64,000 nt of DNA, taken from Cellulosimicrobium cellulans (GTDB taxonomy: Bacteria > Actinomycetota > Actinomycetes > Actinomycetales > Cellulomonadaceae). The position numbers were made by a program, and so were the translations under genes. The DNA is taken from positions 372,001 to 436,000 of the forward strand of contig NZ_JAMXST010000001.1 of NCBI RefSeq assembly GCF_024124905.1, given 5' to 3'. The notes under the pieces were generated by a model. That model worked only from the letters and a program-made list of their open reading frames with translations. It was not told where the DNA came from and did no database searches. Below, piece after piece: positions 24,906-33,461 of this stretch (positions are counted from its first letter, which is position 1; each line of letters starts with the position of its first letter).

Positions 24906-25210
24906 AGGTCGAACTGTTGCACATCCTCGACTGCCCGAACACGGACATCGCCGAAGCCAACGCGCGTGCTGCGCTGGACGCAATCGGATTTGTGGACGTG
25001 GCCGTCGAACTGGTAGCCATCCGGACCGAGGCCGAAGCGACGAATTCTCCGTTCGGAGGATCACCCACGCTCCTAGTCGACGGCGTCGACCTGTTCCCGA
25101 CCGCACCGGTCCGCTCGCTCGCGTGCCGCGTCTACTCGACGGAAAGCGGATTCGCCGGAGCGCCCACGCCGGAGCAGATCGAAGCAGCGCTGCGAGGCGC
25201 TTCTCGATAG
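24902..25210 (+). CDS. Thioredoxin-fold-like small protein of the cadmium operon
   Basis: 102 residues. The strand-loop HILDCPNT places one cysteine (about 11) where thioredoxin-fold proteins have the active site, and FGGSPTLLVDGVDLFP resembles the cis-Pro strand. A second cysteine lies near 75 (LACRVYS). Similar small proteins occur in mercury and other metal operons; a thiol-delivery role is inferred. Coupled to the ATPase by ATGA. Confidence 0.6.
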   Translation: MKVELLHILDCPNTDIAEANARAALDAIGFVDVAVELVAIRTEAEATNSPFGGSPTLLVDGVDLFPTAPVRSLACRVYSTESGFAGAPTPEQIEAALRGASR

Positions 25211-25297
25211 AGCGACAACCACTGGGGACGCAATTAGCGGGCCACACCCGCGGCACAACGATGTTCCCCGCATGGATCGAGCTCCCTCAAGAGCATG

Positions 25298-25330
25298 GGA
25301 GGGGCAAGCGCCGATGTTGCTTGCCCCTCC
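25298..25330. terminator. Strong bidirectional stem-loop between convergent metal operons
   Basis: GGAGGGGCAAGC (25298-25309) pairs perfectly over 12 bp with GCTTGCCCCTCC (25319-25330) around a 9-nt loop. It lies between the plus-strand cadmium operon and the minus-strand arsenic operon, so it would stop transcription from both sides. There is no long T-run on either strand. Confidence 0.8.
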
Positions 25331-25345
25331 GGCGCTCACACTCCC

Positions 25346-25750
25346 TCAGACGAGCAGCTCTACCAAGAGCGCTTCGATGCGCCCCTTGATCTCGTCGCGG
25401 ATCGGGCGCACCGCCTCGATGCCCTGTCCGGCGGGGTCGTCGAGCTTCCAGTCCTCGTACCGCTTGCCCGGGAAGAACGGGCAGGCGTCGCCGCAGCCCA
25501 TCGTGATCACCACGTCGGAGGCCTGCACCGCCTCGGTGGTGAGCACCTTCGGCTGCTCGGCGGTGATGTCAATCCCTTCCTCGCGCATGGCTTCGACGGC
25601 CACGGGGTTGATCTGCTCGGCGGGCATGGACCCGGCCGAGCGGACCTCGATGCGGCCTGCGGCGAGGTGGCGGAGGTAGCCGGCGGCCATCTGGGAGCGG
25701 CCGGCGTTGTGGACGCAGACGAACAGGACAGAGGGCTGCTGAACGGTCAT
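25346..25750 (-). CDS. arsC: Arsenate reductase, low-molecular-weight phosphatase fold
   Basis: 134 residues. The P-loop VCVHNAGRSQ holds the nucleophilic Cys near 12 and the phosphate-binding Arg. ITMGCGDACPFFPG supplies the further cysteines of the thioredoxin-coupled ArsC cycle, followed by the DDPAGQ segment with the catalytic Asp. It reduces arsenate to arsenite, which Acr3 can export. It is the last gene of the trxB-trxA-acr3-arsRC-arsC operon, 15 nt after the fusion gene. Confidence 0.92.
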   Translation of the reverse strand: MTVQQPSVLFVCVHNAGRSQMAAGYLRHLAAGRIEVRSAGSMPAEQINPVAVEAMREEGIDITAEQPKVLTTEAVQASDVVITMGCGDACPFFPGKRYEDWKLDDPAGQGIEAVRPIRDEIKGRIEALLVELLV

Positions 25751-25765
25751 GAACTTTGGCTTCTT

Positions 25766-26767
25766 TCAGTCGGTGAGGGTCGCGAGGAGGGCGCGGACGC
25801 GGGACTCGATGTCGTGTCGGATCGCGTCGACCCCTTGCGGGGAGGCGAGGGCGGGGTCGCCGACGGCCCAATCCTCGTAGCGGACACCCGGGATGATCGG
25901 GCACACGTCGCCGCAGCCCATCGTCACCACAACGTCCGCGGCGCGGACGGCGTCGTCGGTCAGCGGCTTCGGGAACGCATCCCGAGCCTCCTGCTCGCCT
26001 TCGATCTCGACGAGCAGGGAGCGCACGTGCGGGTGCAGGTCCGACGCCGGGGTCGAGCCTGCGGAACGGGCGATCACTCGGCCGTCGGCGAGCTGGTTGA
26101 CGATGGCGGCGGCGAGCTGGGAACGGCCCGCGTTCTGCACGCACACGAACAGCACCTGCGGCACCCCCGAAGACCGATCCCGGGTGAGGTCGGCGAGGCG
26201 CTGGCGGGCGAAGCGCTCGGTCAGCGGGATCATGTGCTGCGTCAGCTTCGCCGACCGCACCAGGCCCGCGTAGGACTCGCGCACGATCGCGATCACGACA
26301 TCACGGTGCAGCCCGGTCAGCTCGTTGGCCAGTTCCTCGGCGAGCCGGGTCACGCGGGCGTCCATCTGCCGCAACGCTTCAACTCGCGCCTGAGCGTCCT
26401 CCGGCTCGTCGGCGACTGCCGCTGGTGCGAACGCGTCGAGGAGGGCCGCGACGGCGCGCTGCTTGCCCGGCGCGATCCGGTACCAGACCCACGTACTGCG
26501 CCGCTCGGACCGCAGCATCCCGGTCTCCTTCAACACCTTCAGATGGTGGGAGACGGTCGGCTGGGACACGTCGGCGAGCTCCGCGAGATCGCACACGCAG
26601 GACTCGCCGCGCGGGTCGGTCGCGATCGCGGACAGCATCCGCAGCCGCAGCGGATCCGCCAGCGCCTTGAGCGCCCCGGCCACAGTCGCAGCTGCGTCGG
26701 CGCCGATCGCGTGCATCGCGGAGGGCGCGCACGCCTCGGCGTCGGGAAGGACAGCGGTGTCGGTCAT
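25766..26767 (-). CDS. ArsR repressor - three-helix domain - ArsC arsenate reductase fusion
   Basis: 333 residues. Residues ~25-115 are an ArsR winged helix with Cys57/Cys59 (ESCVCDL) and SQPTVSHHLKVLKETG. Residues ~125-195 form a three-helix region typical of such fusions, and ~203-333 are a phosphatase-fold ArsC with FVCVQNAGRSQ (Cys209) and TMGCGDVCPIIPG. The protein could sense arsenite, repress the operon and reduce arsenate in one chain. The start at 26767 overlaps the acr3 stop (ATGA); the frame is open upstream but only antisense to acr3. Confidence 0.9.
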   Translation of the reverse strand: MTDTAVLPDAEACAPSAMHAIGADAAATVAGALKALADPLRLRMLSAIATDPRGESCVCDLAELADVSQPTVSHHLKVLKETGMLRSERRSTWVWYRIAPGKQRAVAALLDAFAPAAVADEPEDAQARVEALRQMDARVTRLAEELANELTGLHRDVVIAIVRESYAGLVRSAKLTQHMIPLTERFARQRLADLTRDRSSGVPQVLFVCVQNAGRSQLAAAIVNQLADGRVIARSAGSTPASDLHPHVRSLLVEIEGEQEARDAFPKPLTDDAVRAADVVVTMGCGDVCPIIPGVRYEDWAVGDPALASPQGVDAIRHDIESRVRALLATLTD

Positions 26768-27864
26768 GACGTCCTCGATTCGATCGTGGATTCGGTGGCG
26801 TAGGGGTCCGTGCGGAACCAGGCTTTCGCCGCCCAGAGCGAGACGTAGACCAGCCCCACCAACACGGGCACCTCGATGAGCGGGCCGACGACCCCCGCCA
26901 AGGCCTGCCCGGAGGCCGCGCCGAAGGTGCCGATGGCGACCGCGATGGCCAGTTCGAAGTTGTTCCCGGCCGCGGTGAACGCGAGCGTCGTCGATCGCGC
27001 GTAGCTCAGGCCGATGCCCTTGCCGAGCAGCAGCCCCGCGAACCACATCAGCCCGAAGTACACCAGCAAGGGAAGTGCGATCCGGGCGACGTCCATCGGC
27101 CGGGAGGTGACCTGTTCGCCCTGGAGGGCGAACAGCAGCACGATCGTGAACAGCAGGCCGTACAGCGCCCACGGCCCGACCCTCGGAAGGAACGTCTCCT
27201 CGTACCAGTCGCGCCCCTTCCGCTTCTCGCCGATCCACCGCGAGGCGAACCCCGCGGCGAGGGGGACGCCGAGGAAGACGATCACATTCAGCGCGATCTG
27301 CCAGACCGAGATCTCCAGCCCTTGCGTGTCCAGCCCCAGCCAGCCCGGCAGGACGGTGAGATAGAACCAGCCCAGCAGGGAGAACGCGACGACCTGGAAC
27401 ACCGAGTTGATCGCCACCAGCACCGCGGTCGCTTCCCGGTCACCGCAGGCCAGATCGTTCCAGATCACGACCATCGCGATGCAGCGGGCGAGCCCGACGA
27501 TGATCAGCCCGGTGCGGTACTCGGGCAGATCCGGCAGGAAGATCCAGGCCAGGGCGAACATCACCGCCGGCCCCACGAGCCAGTTCAGCACGAGCGAAGA
27601 GACCAGGAGCTTCTTGTCTTCGGTGACGGCGGCGACCTTGTCGTAGCGGACCTTCGCGAGCACCGGATACATCATCACCAGCAGGCCCAGCCCGATCGGG
27701 ACCGAGATCCCACCGACCTCCATCGCGGACAGCACGTCGGAGAGCACAGGCACGAACCGGCCGAGGAGGAGACCGGCGACCATGGCGAGGCCGATCCACA
27801 GCGGCAGCCACTTGTCGAGTGTGGAGAGCCGTTTCGGTGCGGTGCGGGTCACGGTGTCGGTCAT
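26764..27864 (-). CDS. acr3: Acr3-family arsenite efflux transporter
   Basis: 366 residues with ten predicted helices. The conserved cysteine helix ARCIAMVVIWNDLACGD and GNNFELAIAVAIGTFG are Acr3 hallmarks. It exports As(OH)3/arsenite across the membrane using the proton motive force. Flanked by ATGA overlaps with trxA upstream and the arsR-arsC fusion downstream. Confidence 0.93.
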   Translation of the reverse strand: MTDTVTRTAPKRLSTLDKWLPLWIGLAMVAGLLLGRFVPVLSDVLSAMEVGGISVPIGLGLLVMMYPVLAKVRYDKVAAVTEDKKLLVSSLVLNWLVGPAVMFALAWIFLPDLPEYRTGLIIVGLARCIAMVVIWNDLACGDREATAVLVAINSVFQVVAFSLLGWFYLTVLPGWLGLDTQGLEISVWQIALNVIVFLGVPLAAGFASRWIGEKRKGRDWYEETFLPRVGPWALYGLLFTIVLLFALQGEQVTSRPMDVARIALPLLVYFGLMWFAGLLLGKGIGLSYARSTTLAFTAAGNNFELAIAVAIGTFGAASGQALAGVVGPLIEVPVLVGLVYVSLWAAKAWFRTDPYATESTIESRTS

Positions 27865-28187
27865 GCGAGCAGCTCCTCGATCTTCGTCGCGTAGACGGGC
27901 TTCGGGTGCGCGCCGATCAACACGTCCACCCGTTCCCCGTTCCGATAGAACCCGAGGGTCGGGATCGAGGTCACGCCGGCCGCGGTCACGGTCTCGAGGT
28001 TCTGATCGGCATCGACCTTCACGATCTTCACCCGGTCCGCGTACTCACCGGCGAGCTGGTCCAGGATCGGGGCGACCGCCTTGCATGGCCCGCACCAGGC
28101 CGCCCAGATGTCGACCACGACGGGCAGCTCGGAGTCGAGCACCTCGGCCCGGAACGTGGCGTCGGTGACGGGGGTGACGGTGCTCAT
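27861..28187 (-). CDS. trxA: Thioredoxin
   Basis: 108 residues, full length. The active site is WCGPC (Cys32, Cys35) and the cis-Pro loop is SIPTLGF. It sits between trxB and acr3 with ATGA overlaps on both sides, so this copy is dedicated to recycling the two thioredoxin-type ArsC domains of the operon. Confidence 0.93.
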   Translation of the reverse strand: MSTVTPVTDATFRAEVLDSELPVVVDIWAAWCGPCKAVAPILDQLAGEYADRVKIVKVDADQNLETVTAAGVTSIPTLGFYRNGERVDVLIGAHPKPVYATKIEELLA

Positions 28188-29158
28188 GCGGAAACCTCCA
28201 GAACAGGTGCGGAAACGGTGGCGGGAGCAAGGTTCGACAGGTAGTGCTGGGCGTCCTGCGCGGCCGCGCAGCCGGTGCCCGCGGCGGTGATCGCCTGCCG
28301 GTACGTGTGATCGACGAGATCCCCGGCCGCGAACACCCCGGCCAGGTTCGTCCGCGTCGACGGGTGCGCGACCCGCACGTACCCGTCCGCGTCGGTGTCG
28401 ACCTGGCCGGTCACGAGATCTGAACGCGGGTCGTGCCCGACCGCGACGAACACCCCCGTCGCGTCGAGTCTCCGCTCGGTCCCAGTGACGCTATCGCGCA
28501 GCGTGAGCCCGGTGACCTGCTCGTCGCCGAGGATCGCGGCGACCTCGCTGTTCCAGGCGACCTCGATCTTCGGGTCGTCCAGCACGCGCTGCGCCATGAT
28601 CTTCGACGCCCGGAACTCGTCCCGGCGGTGCACGACGGTCACTTTCGACGCGAACCGGGTGAGAAACAGGGCCTCCTCCATCGCGGAGTCTCCGCCGCCG
28701 ACCACGGCGATCTCCTGGTCGCGGAAGAAGAACCCGTCGCACGTCGCGCACCAGGACACTCCGTGCCCGGACAAGCGGTCCTCCTCGGGGAGGTCGAGCT
28801 TGCGGTACGCGGAGCCCATCGCCAGGACCACCGCCCGCGCCCGATACGTGGCCCCGGCACCGGTCTCGATGATCTTCACGTCGCCGTCGAGGTCGAGGCG
28901 GGTCGCGTCGTCGTAGACGATCTGAGCGCCGAACCGTTCAGCCTGCGCCCGCATCGACTCCATCAACTCCGGACCCTGCACACCATCGACGAAGCCGGGG
29001 AAGTTCTCCACCTCGGTCGTCGTCATCAACGCCCCGCCCGCGGTCACCGAGCCGGCGATCACGACCGGGGCAAGCCCCGCACGAGCAGCGTAGACCGCCG
29101 CGGTGTACCCGGCGGGACCGGACCCGACGATGACCAACTCGACCTCTTGATTCGACAT
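28184..29158 (-). CDS. trxB: Thioredoxin reductase
   Basis: 324 residues. FAD motif GSGPAG near 12-17, redox pair CATC at 137-140, NADPH motif [13 protein letters not shown] near 154-166, and a C-terminal FAD motif [15 protein letters not shown]. First gene of the arsenic operon. The ATG is only a few bases after a TATAGA hexamer, so the mRNA should be leaderless. Confidence 0.93.
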   Translation of the reverse strand: MSNQEVELVIVGSGPAGYTAAVYAARAGLAPVVIAGSVTAGGALMTTTEVENFPGFVDGVQGPELMESMRAQAERFGAQIVYDDATRLDLDGDVKIIETGAGATYRARAVVLAMGSAYRKLDLPEEDRLSGHGVSWCATCDGFFFRDQEIAVVGGGDSAMEEALFLTRFASKVTVVHRRDEFRASKIMAQRVLDDPKIEVAWNSEVAAILGDEQVTGLTLRDSVTGTERRLDATGVFVAVGHDPRSDLVTGQVDTDADGYVRVAHPSTRTNLAGVFAAGDLVDHTYRQAITAAGTGCAAAQDAQHYLSNLAPATVSAPVLEVSA

Positions 29159-29165
29159 GTATCTA

Positions 29166-29183
29166 TATTGACGCTTCTCGAAG
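29166..29183 (-). promoter_or_regulatory. Putative ArsR operator before trxB
   Basis: TATTGACG followed by an imperfect inverted half matches 12 of 18 bases with the operator at 18947-18964 read on the opposite strand. It overlaps the -10-like TATAGA, and the small palindrome GCTTC-TC-GAAGC (29173-29184) extends into it. This position would allow the ArsR-ArsC fusion, or ArsR itself, to repress the operon. Confidence 0.6.
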
Positions 29184-29246
29184 CACGCGGCAAGTCGGCG
29201 AGGCGCATCTGGGTGGTGTTTGCCGAAGGTTCATCTTCCGAGGCGG

Positions 29247-31001
29247 CTACGCACTGTCGGCCGTGATGTTCTGCGGTCCCGTGGCGGTGTGGGAGTAGCG
29301 CAGCGCGGTCTCGATGCCGATGCCGAAGAGGTCGCAGATGCGCCTGAAGTCGCCGCCGGTCTGCTCGACCTCGTAGAGAATCCGGTCGGTGCGCAGGGCC
29401 TGGGCTGTCACTCCGGCCTTCTTCCAGGGGAAGTTCCGGCCGGGCGGTGAGAGACGGGGCGCGGTCTGGACGGTGACGAGCAGGTAGGGGTTCTTCGTTT
29501 CCGGCCAGCGCTGGGCACGGTGGTCGAGCCACGCGCTCAGGCGGACGCGGACAGGTTTCGCGAGCGGGATGAAGCGGACGTCGGGCATTCGCAGACGTCC
29601 GTCGATGATGTCGGTGAGTTGGATGTGCTGGACCTGCTGCGTGGTCAGGGCGTGGAAGGCGACGAGCGAGACGGCCAACGCCACTGCGGGGTCGGGGTCG
29701 ACCAGGGCGTCCCGGATCGCCGTGGGCTCCATCGGCAGCGGTGTGTTGCGCCGCGGGCCGCGCAGCGGGATCGCATTCGTCGGGTCGGTGAAGACCTGCT
29801 TGCGGCCGCGCAGGATCGTGAACAGACTGCGGAAACCGAGCATCATGGTGTGACGGCGCGAGGGGTCGTCAGGGAGGGCGGCGAGGATGTCTTCGGTGCT
29901 GATCCCTGCGAGGCTGGTGCGCCCGTCGTCGACCCAGCGAGTGATCGCGGGGAGGATGCCGTACATCTGGCCTTTGACGGTCATCGTGTCGCGGGGCTGA
30001 CGGCGCGGCGGGGTCTTGGAGCCGTCGACCATGATGTCGCGCCAGACCTCGAGCTGGGATCGCATCGGCTCAGGAAGGGCATGGGTCTTGCGTTCGAAGA
30101 GCTTGGTGAACGAGGGCACCCGATCGTCGATGAGGAGCCCGGCGTCTTCGAGGACTTCGATGGTGGAGCGGATGTTGCTGCCGTCGTCGTAGCTGCGCAT
30201 CGCGAGGATGTCAGAGGCGCGAAAGCGCAGATTCGCGCCGGGGAACACGAGCTGCAGGACTTTCAGGGTGCGCCTGACCTGGTTGGTCTGTCGCTTGCTC
30301 CAGGCGTACTCGCGGGCTCGGGCGTAGAGGAAGTGGTCGGTGCGGCTGGTGATGTCGCGCAGCCGGATCTCGTTGGAGCGCTGACGGAGGCGTTCGGGGT
30401 CGGGGTCGATATGAAACAGGACCGGCTGGTAGCTGGCGGGAACCGGCGGCGGCGTGTTGATGACCTTGAGCGCTTCGCGGATGCTCATCGCCATCGGTAG
30501 GTGGAGTTCTGCGGGCTGACGGGAGTCGTTCATCGAGGCGAGGAAGAGCTGCTGGCCGTACGTGCGGGCCGCGTCGAGGTCGAGCGGTTCACCAGGCGTC
30601 TGGTGGTAGCGGGCGGTTTCCAGGCAGAGGCGGCAGTAGCCCTGCTCACCGATGGTGACCTCGCGGTGACAGGAGACGCACTCGCCCTGCGGGTAGTGCG
30701 TGAACCACCAGCGGCACTTCCAGCACCGCCAGTTGCGTTGCCGGTAGACGCCCCAGGCGAGGCAATCGCGGCAGGAGCCGATGAAGCCGGGGCTGCCGGG
30801 GTGACAGTGGGCGCAGAGTCCTTGGCTGTAATACTCGGTTGATCCGCACTTGCTACAGGCCGGCGGTGTGAACGGGCCGCCGGGGATGCAGTCGTAGCAG
30901 AAGTCGATTCGGGGTGTGAGCCACGCGGCCGGCTTCACCCCGCACGCAGTGCAGGGCAACGGCGGACTCAAGGGTCCGTTCGGGCCGCGTGCCGGACTCA
31001 T
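29247..31001 (-). CDS. Zinc-ribbon tyrosine-recombinase-like protein of a three-gene recombinase operon
   Basis: 584 residues. The first ~135 carry eight CxxC knuckles (for example CTAC, CYDC, CSKC, CAHC, CRDC, CWKC, CVSC, CRLC), enough for four zinc ribbons. A central helical SAM-like region (RQTNQVRRTLKVLQLVFPG) and a C-terminal domain shaped like a tyrosine recombinase follow. There the usual first Arg is not present at FHALTTQQVQHIQL and the HxxR box reads QALR, while a Tyr is kept in LRYSHT. Probably a DNA-binding partner of the active recombinase rather than a full enzyme. Coupled to the XRE gene by ATGA. Confidence 0.7.
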   Translation of the reverse strand: MSPARGPNGPLSPPLPCTACGVKPAAWLTPRIDFCYDCIPGGPFTPPACSKCGSTEYYSQGLCAHCHPGSPGFIGSCRDCLAWGVYRQRNWRCWKCRWWFTHYPQGECVSCHREVTIGEQGYCRLCLETARYHQTPGEPLDLDAARTYGQQLFLASMNDSRQPAELHLPMAMSIREALKVINTPPPVPASYQPVLFHIDPDPERLRQRSNEIRLRDITSRTDHFLYARAREYAWSKRQTNQVRRTLKVLQLVFPGANLRFRASDILAMRSYDDGSNIRSTIEVLEDAGLLIDDRVPSFTKLFERKTHALPEPMRSQLEVWRDIMVDGSKTPPRRQPRDTMTVKGQMYGILPAITRWVDDGRTSLAGISTEDILAALPDDPSRRHTMMLGFRSLFTILRGRKQVFTDPTNAIPLRGPRRNTPLPMEPTAIRDALVDPDPAVALAVSLVAFHALTTQQVQHIQLTDIIDGRLRMPDVRFIPLAKPVRVRLSAWLDHRAQRWPETKNPYLLVTVQTAPRLSPPGRNFPWKKAGVTAQALRTDRILYEVEQTGGDFRRICDLFGIGIETALRYSHTATGPQNITADSA

Positions 31002-31327
31002 AGCGGCGGCGCCGGCCGATCGTTCTTCGGACCGAACCGGGGCGCGACCATATTCGTGCTCCCACTCGCTTCTACCCGCCGACGGGCGCCGGGCTTGCGT
31101 GCTCGGACCTTCTCGGGCTCGGGCACGAGAAGATCAGTCGGCTCGCAACCGAGGACATGGCAGATGACATCGAGATCGTCCAGTCGGATCGTGGTCGGGG
31201 TGCCCGTCCACAGCCCGGACATCTTGCCCTGGCTGATCTCTAGCCCGGCGTCGGCGAGCATCCGCCGCAGTTCCGCCGACTTCCAGATGCCGCGCTCGGC
31301 GGCCTGGACTCGCAGGTTCCATTTCAT
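30998..31327 (-). CDS. XRE-type helix-turn-helix regulator of the recombinase operon
   Basis: 109 residues. Residues ~16-68 form a Cro/C1-type HTH (AELRRMLADAGLEISQGKMS, then LDDLDVICHVLGCEPTDLL). The C-terminal ~40 residues are basic and disordered. It overlaps both neighbours by ATGA, so all three genes form one operon. The GAATCATGA repeats upstream of the operon are candidate binding sites. Confidence 0.8.
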   Translation of the reverse strand: MKWNLRVQAAERGIWKSAELRRMLADAGLEISQGKMSGLWTGTPTTIRLDDLDVICHVLGCEPTDLLVPEPEKVRARKPGARRRVEASGSTNMVAPRFGPKNDRPAPPL

Positions 31328-32415
31328 CGCGTGGTCATCCCTTCAAATCGGTCTTCCAGCCGTTGGTTGGCTTGCATCCACGAGTCCTCGACGTGCTCGC
31401 CCGGGACGTGGATGTACTGCGTCGTGGTCGAGAGCCATTGGTGCCCCAGCAGCTCTTGCAGCGCTTTCAAGTCCATGCCCGCCAGATACAATGATGACGC
31501 GCAGTAATGGCGGAGCACATGCGGCGTCATCCGTCCTCCGGCCCAGGCGGGCAAGAACCGTTCAGTCGCTCGGGTCAGGCCCCGCCGGAGCACGTCGTCG
31601 CTGGCCCGCCACGAACGACCGAGTTCGTGGTCGAACCGCTCGGACGGGATCATCGGGGCATCCGGGTTGTCCCAGTCGGGGCCGAAGCGGTGTCGCAGAT
31701 CGCCGAGCCACCAGTCGATGAGCTTGTCCGCCCCGTTGATCGCAGGCACCAGACGCTGCTTCGACCCTCGTCCCCGCGAGCCTTTCCCGAACCGGACATG
31801 CAGGTTACCCAGCGCCCCGAGATCGGGCCGCCAGTCACGGATGTCGAGTTTCGTGCTCTCCGTGATGCGCACCCCGACCCTGCGCCAGAGCGACGCAGCG
31901 AAGTAGTTCCTCGCGGCGGGCAGATAACGTCGCTCATCTTGGAGCGAGGCGGCCCACCCGCCGAAGAGCCGGCCGATCTCCGCATCGGACGGCGGCACAC
32001 GGACCTTGCCCAGCGACGAGCCCGACTGCCGGTTGTACTCGTCGACGGGCTGCTCGATCACCCAATCGGTCAGCGCATTGATGTCGCCCTGGTAGCGGGC
32101 GATGGCGAAGTCGTAGAACTGCGCGATCGCGCCCGCCTTGCTCGCCCGCGTCGTGACCGCCAACCCAGCCCGACGTAGCCCGGCCAGAAAAGCGTCCGCG
32201 TCGGAGGGCCTTGCTTGCCACAGCGGGACGTCGAGATGGTGACGGAACTCGAACACGACTGCTCTGGACTGCGCGATGTAGCCGTCGCTGAGCCCGGCGG
32301 CAGCCATCGCGAGAGCGTACTGGTCGATGATCTCCTGCTCGAAGTCGGCAGCATCCTCCTCGGACCGCCAGCCCCTGGCAGTTCCGACACCCCGAACCGC
32401 AGCGAGCTTCATCAC
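31324..32415 (-). CDS. Tyrosine recombinase (active-site complete), first gene of the recombinase operon
   Basis: 363 residues. The core-binding N-domain covers ~20-125. The catalytic domain keeps Arg183 (GVRITES), His299/Arg302 (PHVLRHYCA), His325 (LLGHQW) and Tyr334 (TTQYIHV), so it should be enzymatically active. It differs from the ICE integrase at 36982, and no att-like repeat flanks it within the window that I can see. GTG at 32415 and ATG at 32412 are equivalent starts. Confidence 0.88.
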   Translation of the reverse strand: MMKLAAVRGVGTARGWRSEEDAADFEQEIIDQYALAMAAAGLSDGYIAQSRAVVFEFRHHLDVPLWQARPSDADAFLAGLRRAGLAVTTRASKAGAIAQFYDFAIARYQGDINALTDWVIEQPVDEYNRQSGSSLGKVRVPPSDAEIGRLFGGWAASLQDERRYLPAARNYFAASLWRRVGVRITESTKLDIRDWRPDLGALGNLHVRFGKGSRGRGSKQRLVPAINGADKLIDWWLGDLRHRFGPDWDNPDAPMIPSERFDHELGRSWRASDDVLRRGLTRATERFLPAWAGGRMTPHVLRHYCASSLYLAGMDLKALQELLGHQWLSTTTQYIHVPGEHVEDSWMQANQRLEDRFEGMTTR

Positions 32416-32427
32416 TCCGCAGCTTCA

Positions 32428-32484
32428 CGAATCATGACTATGCATCAAGAATACTGCAAAAGTGTCAGGAATCATGATGATTCG
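32428..32484. promoter_or_regulatory. GAATCATGA repeats upstream of the recombinase operon
   Basis: GAATCATGA occurs at 32429-32437 and 32469-32477, and the inverted form ATGATTC at 32477-32483 completes the palindrome AATCAT-G-ATGATT (32470-32482). The region is AT-rich compared with its surroundings. It is a likely promoter/operator for the recombinase operon, probably bound by the XRE protein. Confidence 0.55.
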
Positions 32485-32566
32485 TCAGAATTCTCGACAA
32501 GCGGTAATTCCGTTGCAGCGGCGGGCGGAGCGCACCTGCGAGGCATGAACCTCGGTCAGAAAGATG

Positions 32567-32594
32567 CGGCTCTAGAGATAAAAGGCTAGAGCCG
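32567..32594. terminator. Stem-loop in the junction right of the recombinase operon
   Basis: CGGCTCTAG (32567-32575) pairs perfectly with CTAGAGCCG (32586-32594) around a 10-nt A-rich loop. A 14-codon ORF starting at the ATG of the nearby CACCTG-type motif (32545) ends inside it. It may be a terminator or the remains of an ICE gene start; no T-run follows. Confidence 0.45.
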
Positions 32595-32655
32595 TCGCCC
32601 GCGATCGATTCCCGTTCTACGCCTGTCCGCATAGCGTCCCGCTTACGCTGGAAGC

Positions 32656-33431
32656 ATGGCTGTGGACCCCGCACTTTCCGAGCTCGCTCGCCCGATTGAG
32701 GACGGACAGCCGTGGCCGCGGCCTGCGTGCCCCAAGTGCCAGACCGGATACATCGGATTCTCAGCGCCCACCGAGGATGAAGGACACGATTCAGCTTCCG
32801 CGCGCAACCACCCTGCGTTCGAGCCGGAGTGGATTTCCGGCACGTTTGTCGTCCGCGGTCAGTGCGAGAATCCCGAGTGTCGACAGGCTGTGCACGGCAC
32901 GGCGACTATCGCGTGGACTACTCCCACAGGTCGAACCGCGATGATTTCGAGTACCAAGGCATCGCCTATTCCTCGTACTACACTGTGACGCACCTGCATC
33001 CGCCGATGCTGATAATGCCGATCCCGAGATAGGCACCCGACGAAGTAAGAGAGGGTGTGCTGCGCGCTTCTCGCGTGCTTTTCGCTGATCCTGGTCTGGC
33101 CGCGCCTGCGCTGCGTGCCACGGTGGAACGGTTCTTGACTTCAGAAGGAATCTCTGCAACTCGACCATCTGGGCAATTTCGGAACGCGCACGAACGTATC
33201 AAAGAGTGGCGTGATGCTGACCCAGACCGTCCAGCGGTGGCCGATCTCTTCTTCGCCGTCAAATGGCTCGGAAACGTCGGAACCCACGAGGACTCGGACT
33301 TAACCACTATGGAGGTGCTGGACGGAGCCAGAGTGCTCGACGAGGCGTTCCACCGACTCTTCACTGGCCCGGATATCGATGCCCAAGCACGAACCATAAA
33401 CGCGGCCAAGGGGCCATCGCGGCAACCTTGA
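32656..33431 (+). pseudogene. DUF4145 domain gene broken by a frameshift and an in-frame stop
   Basis: Frame 1 starts at 32656 (MAVDPALSELARPIEDG) with a zinc-ribbon pair (CPKCQTG and CENPEC). Near 32905 the homologous reading moves to another frame, which continues YRVDYSHR and HPPMLIMPIPR, then meets TAG at 33030-33032. The same frame resumes with APDEVREGVLRASRVLFADP and ends at 33431 with the DUF4145-like LGNVGTHED helix. The parts line up into one ~255-residue protein, so two lesions inactivate it. DUF4145 proteins often accompany defence or mobile genes. Confidence 0.7.
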
Positions 33432-33461
33432 GCAACGATGGCCAAACCAGGGCTAAGTGAC

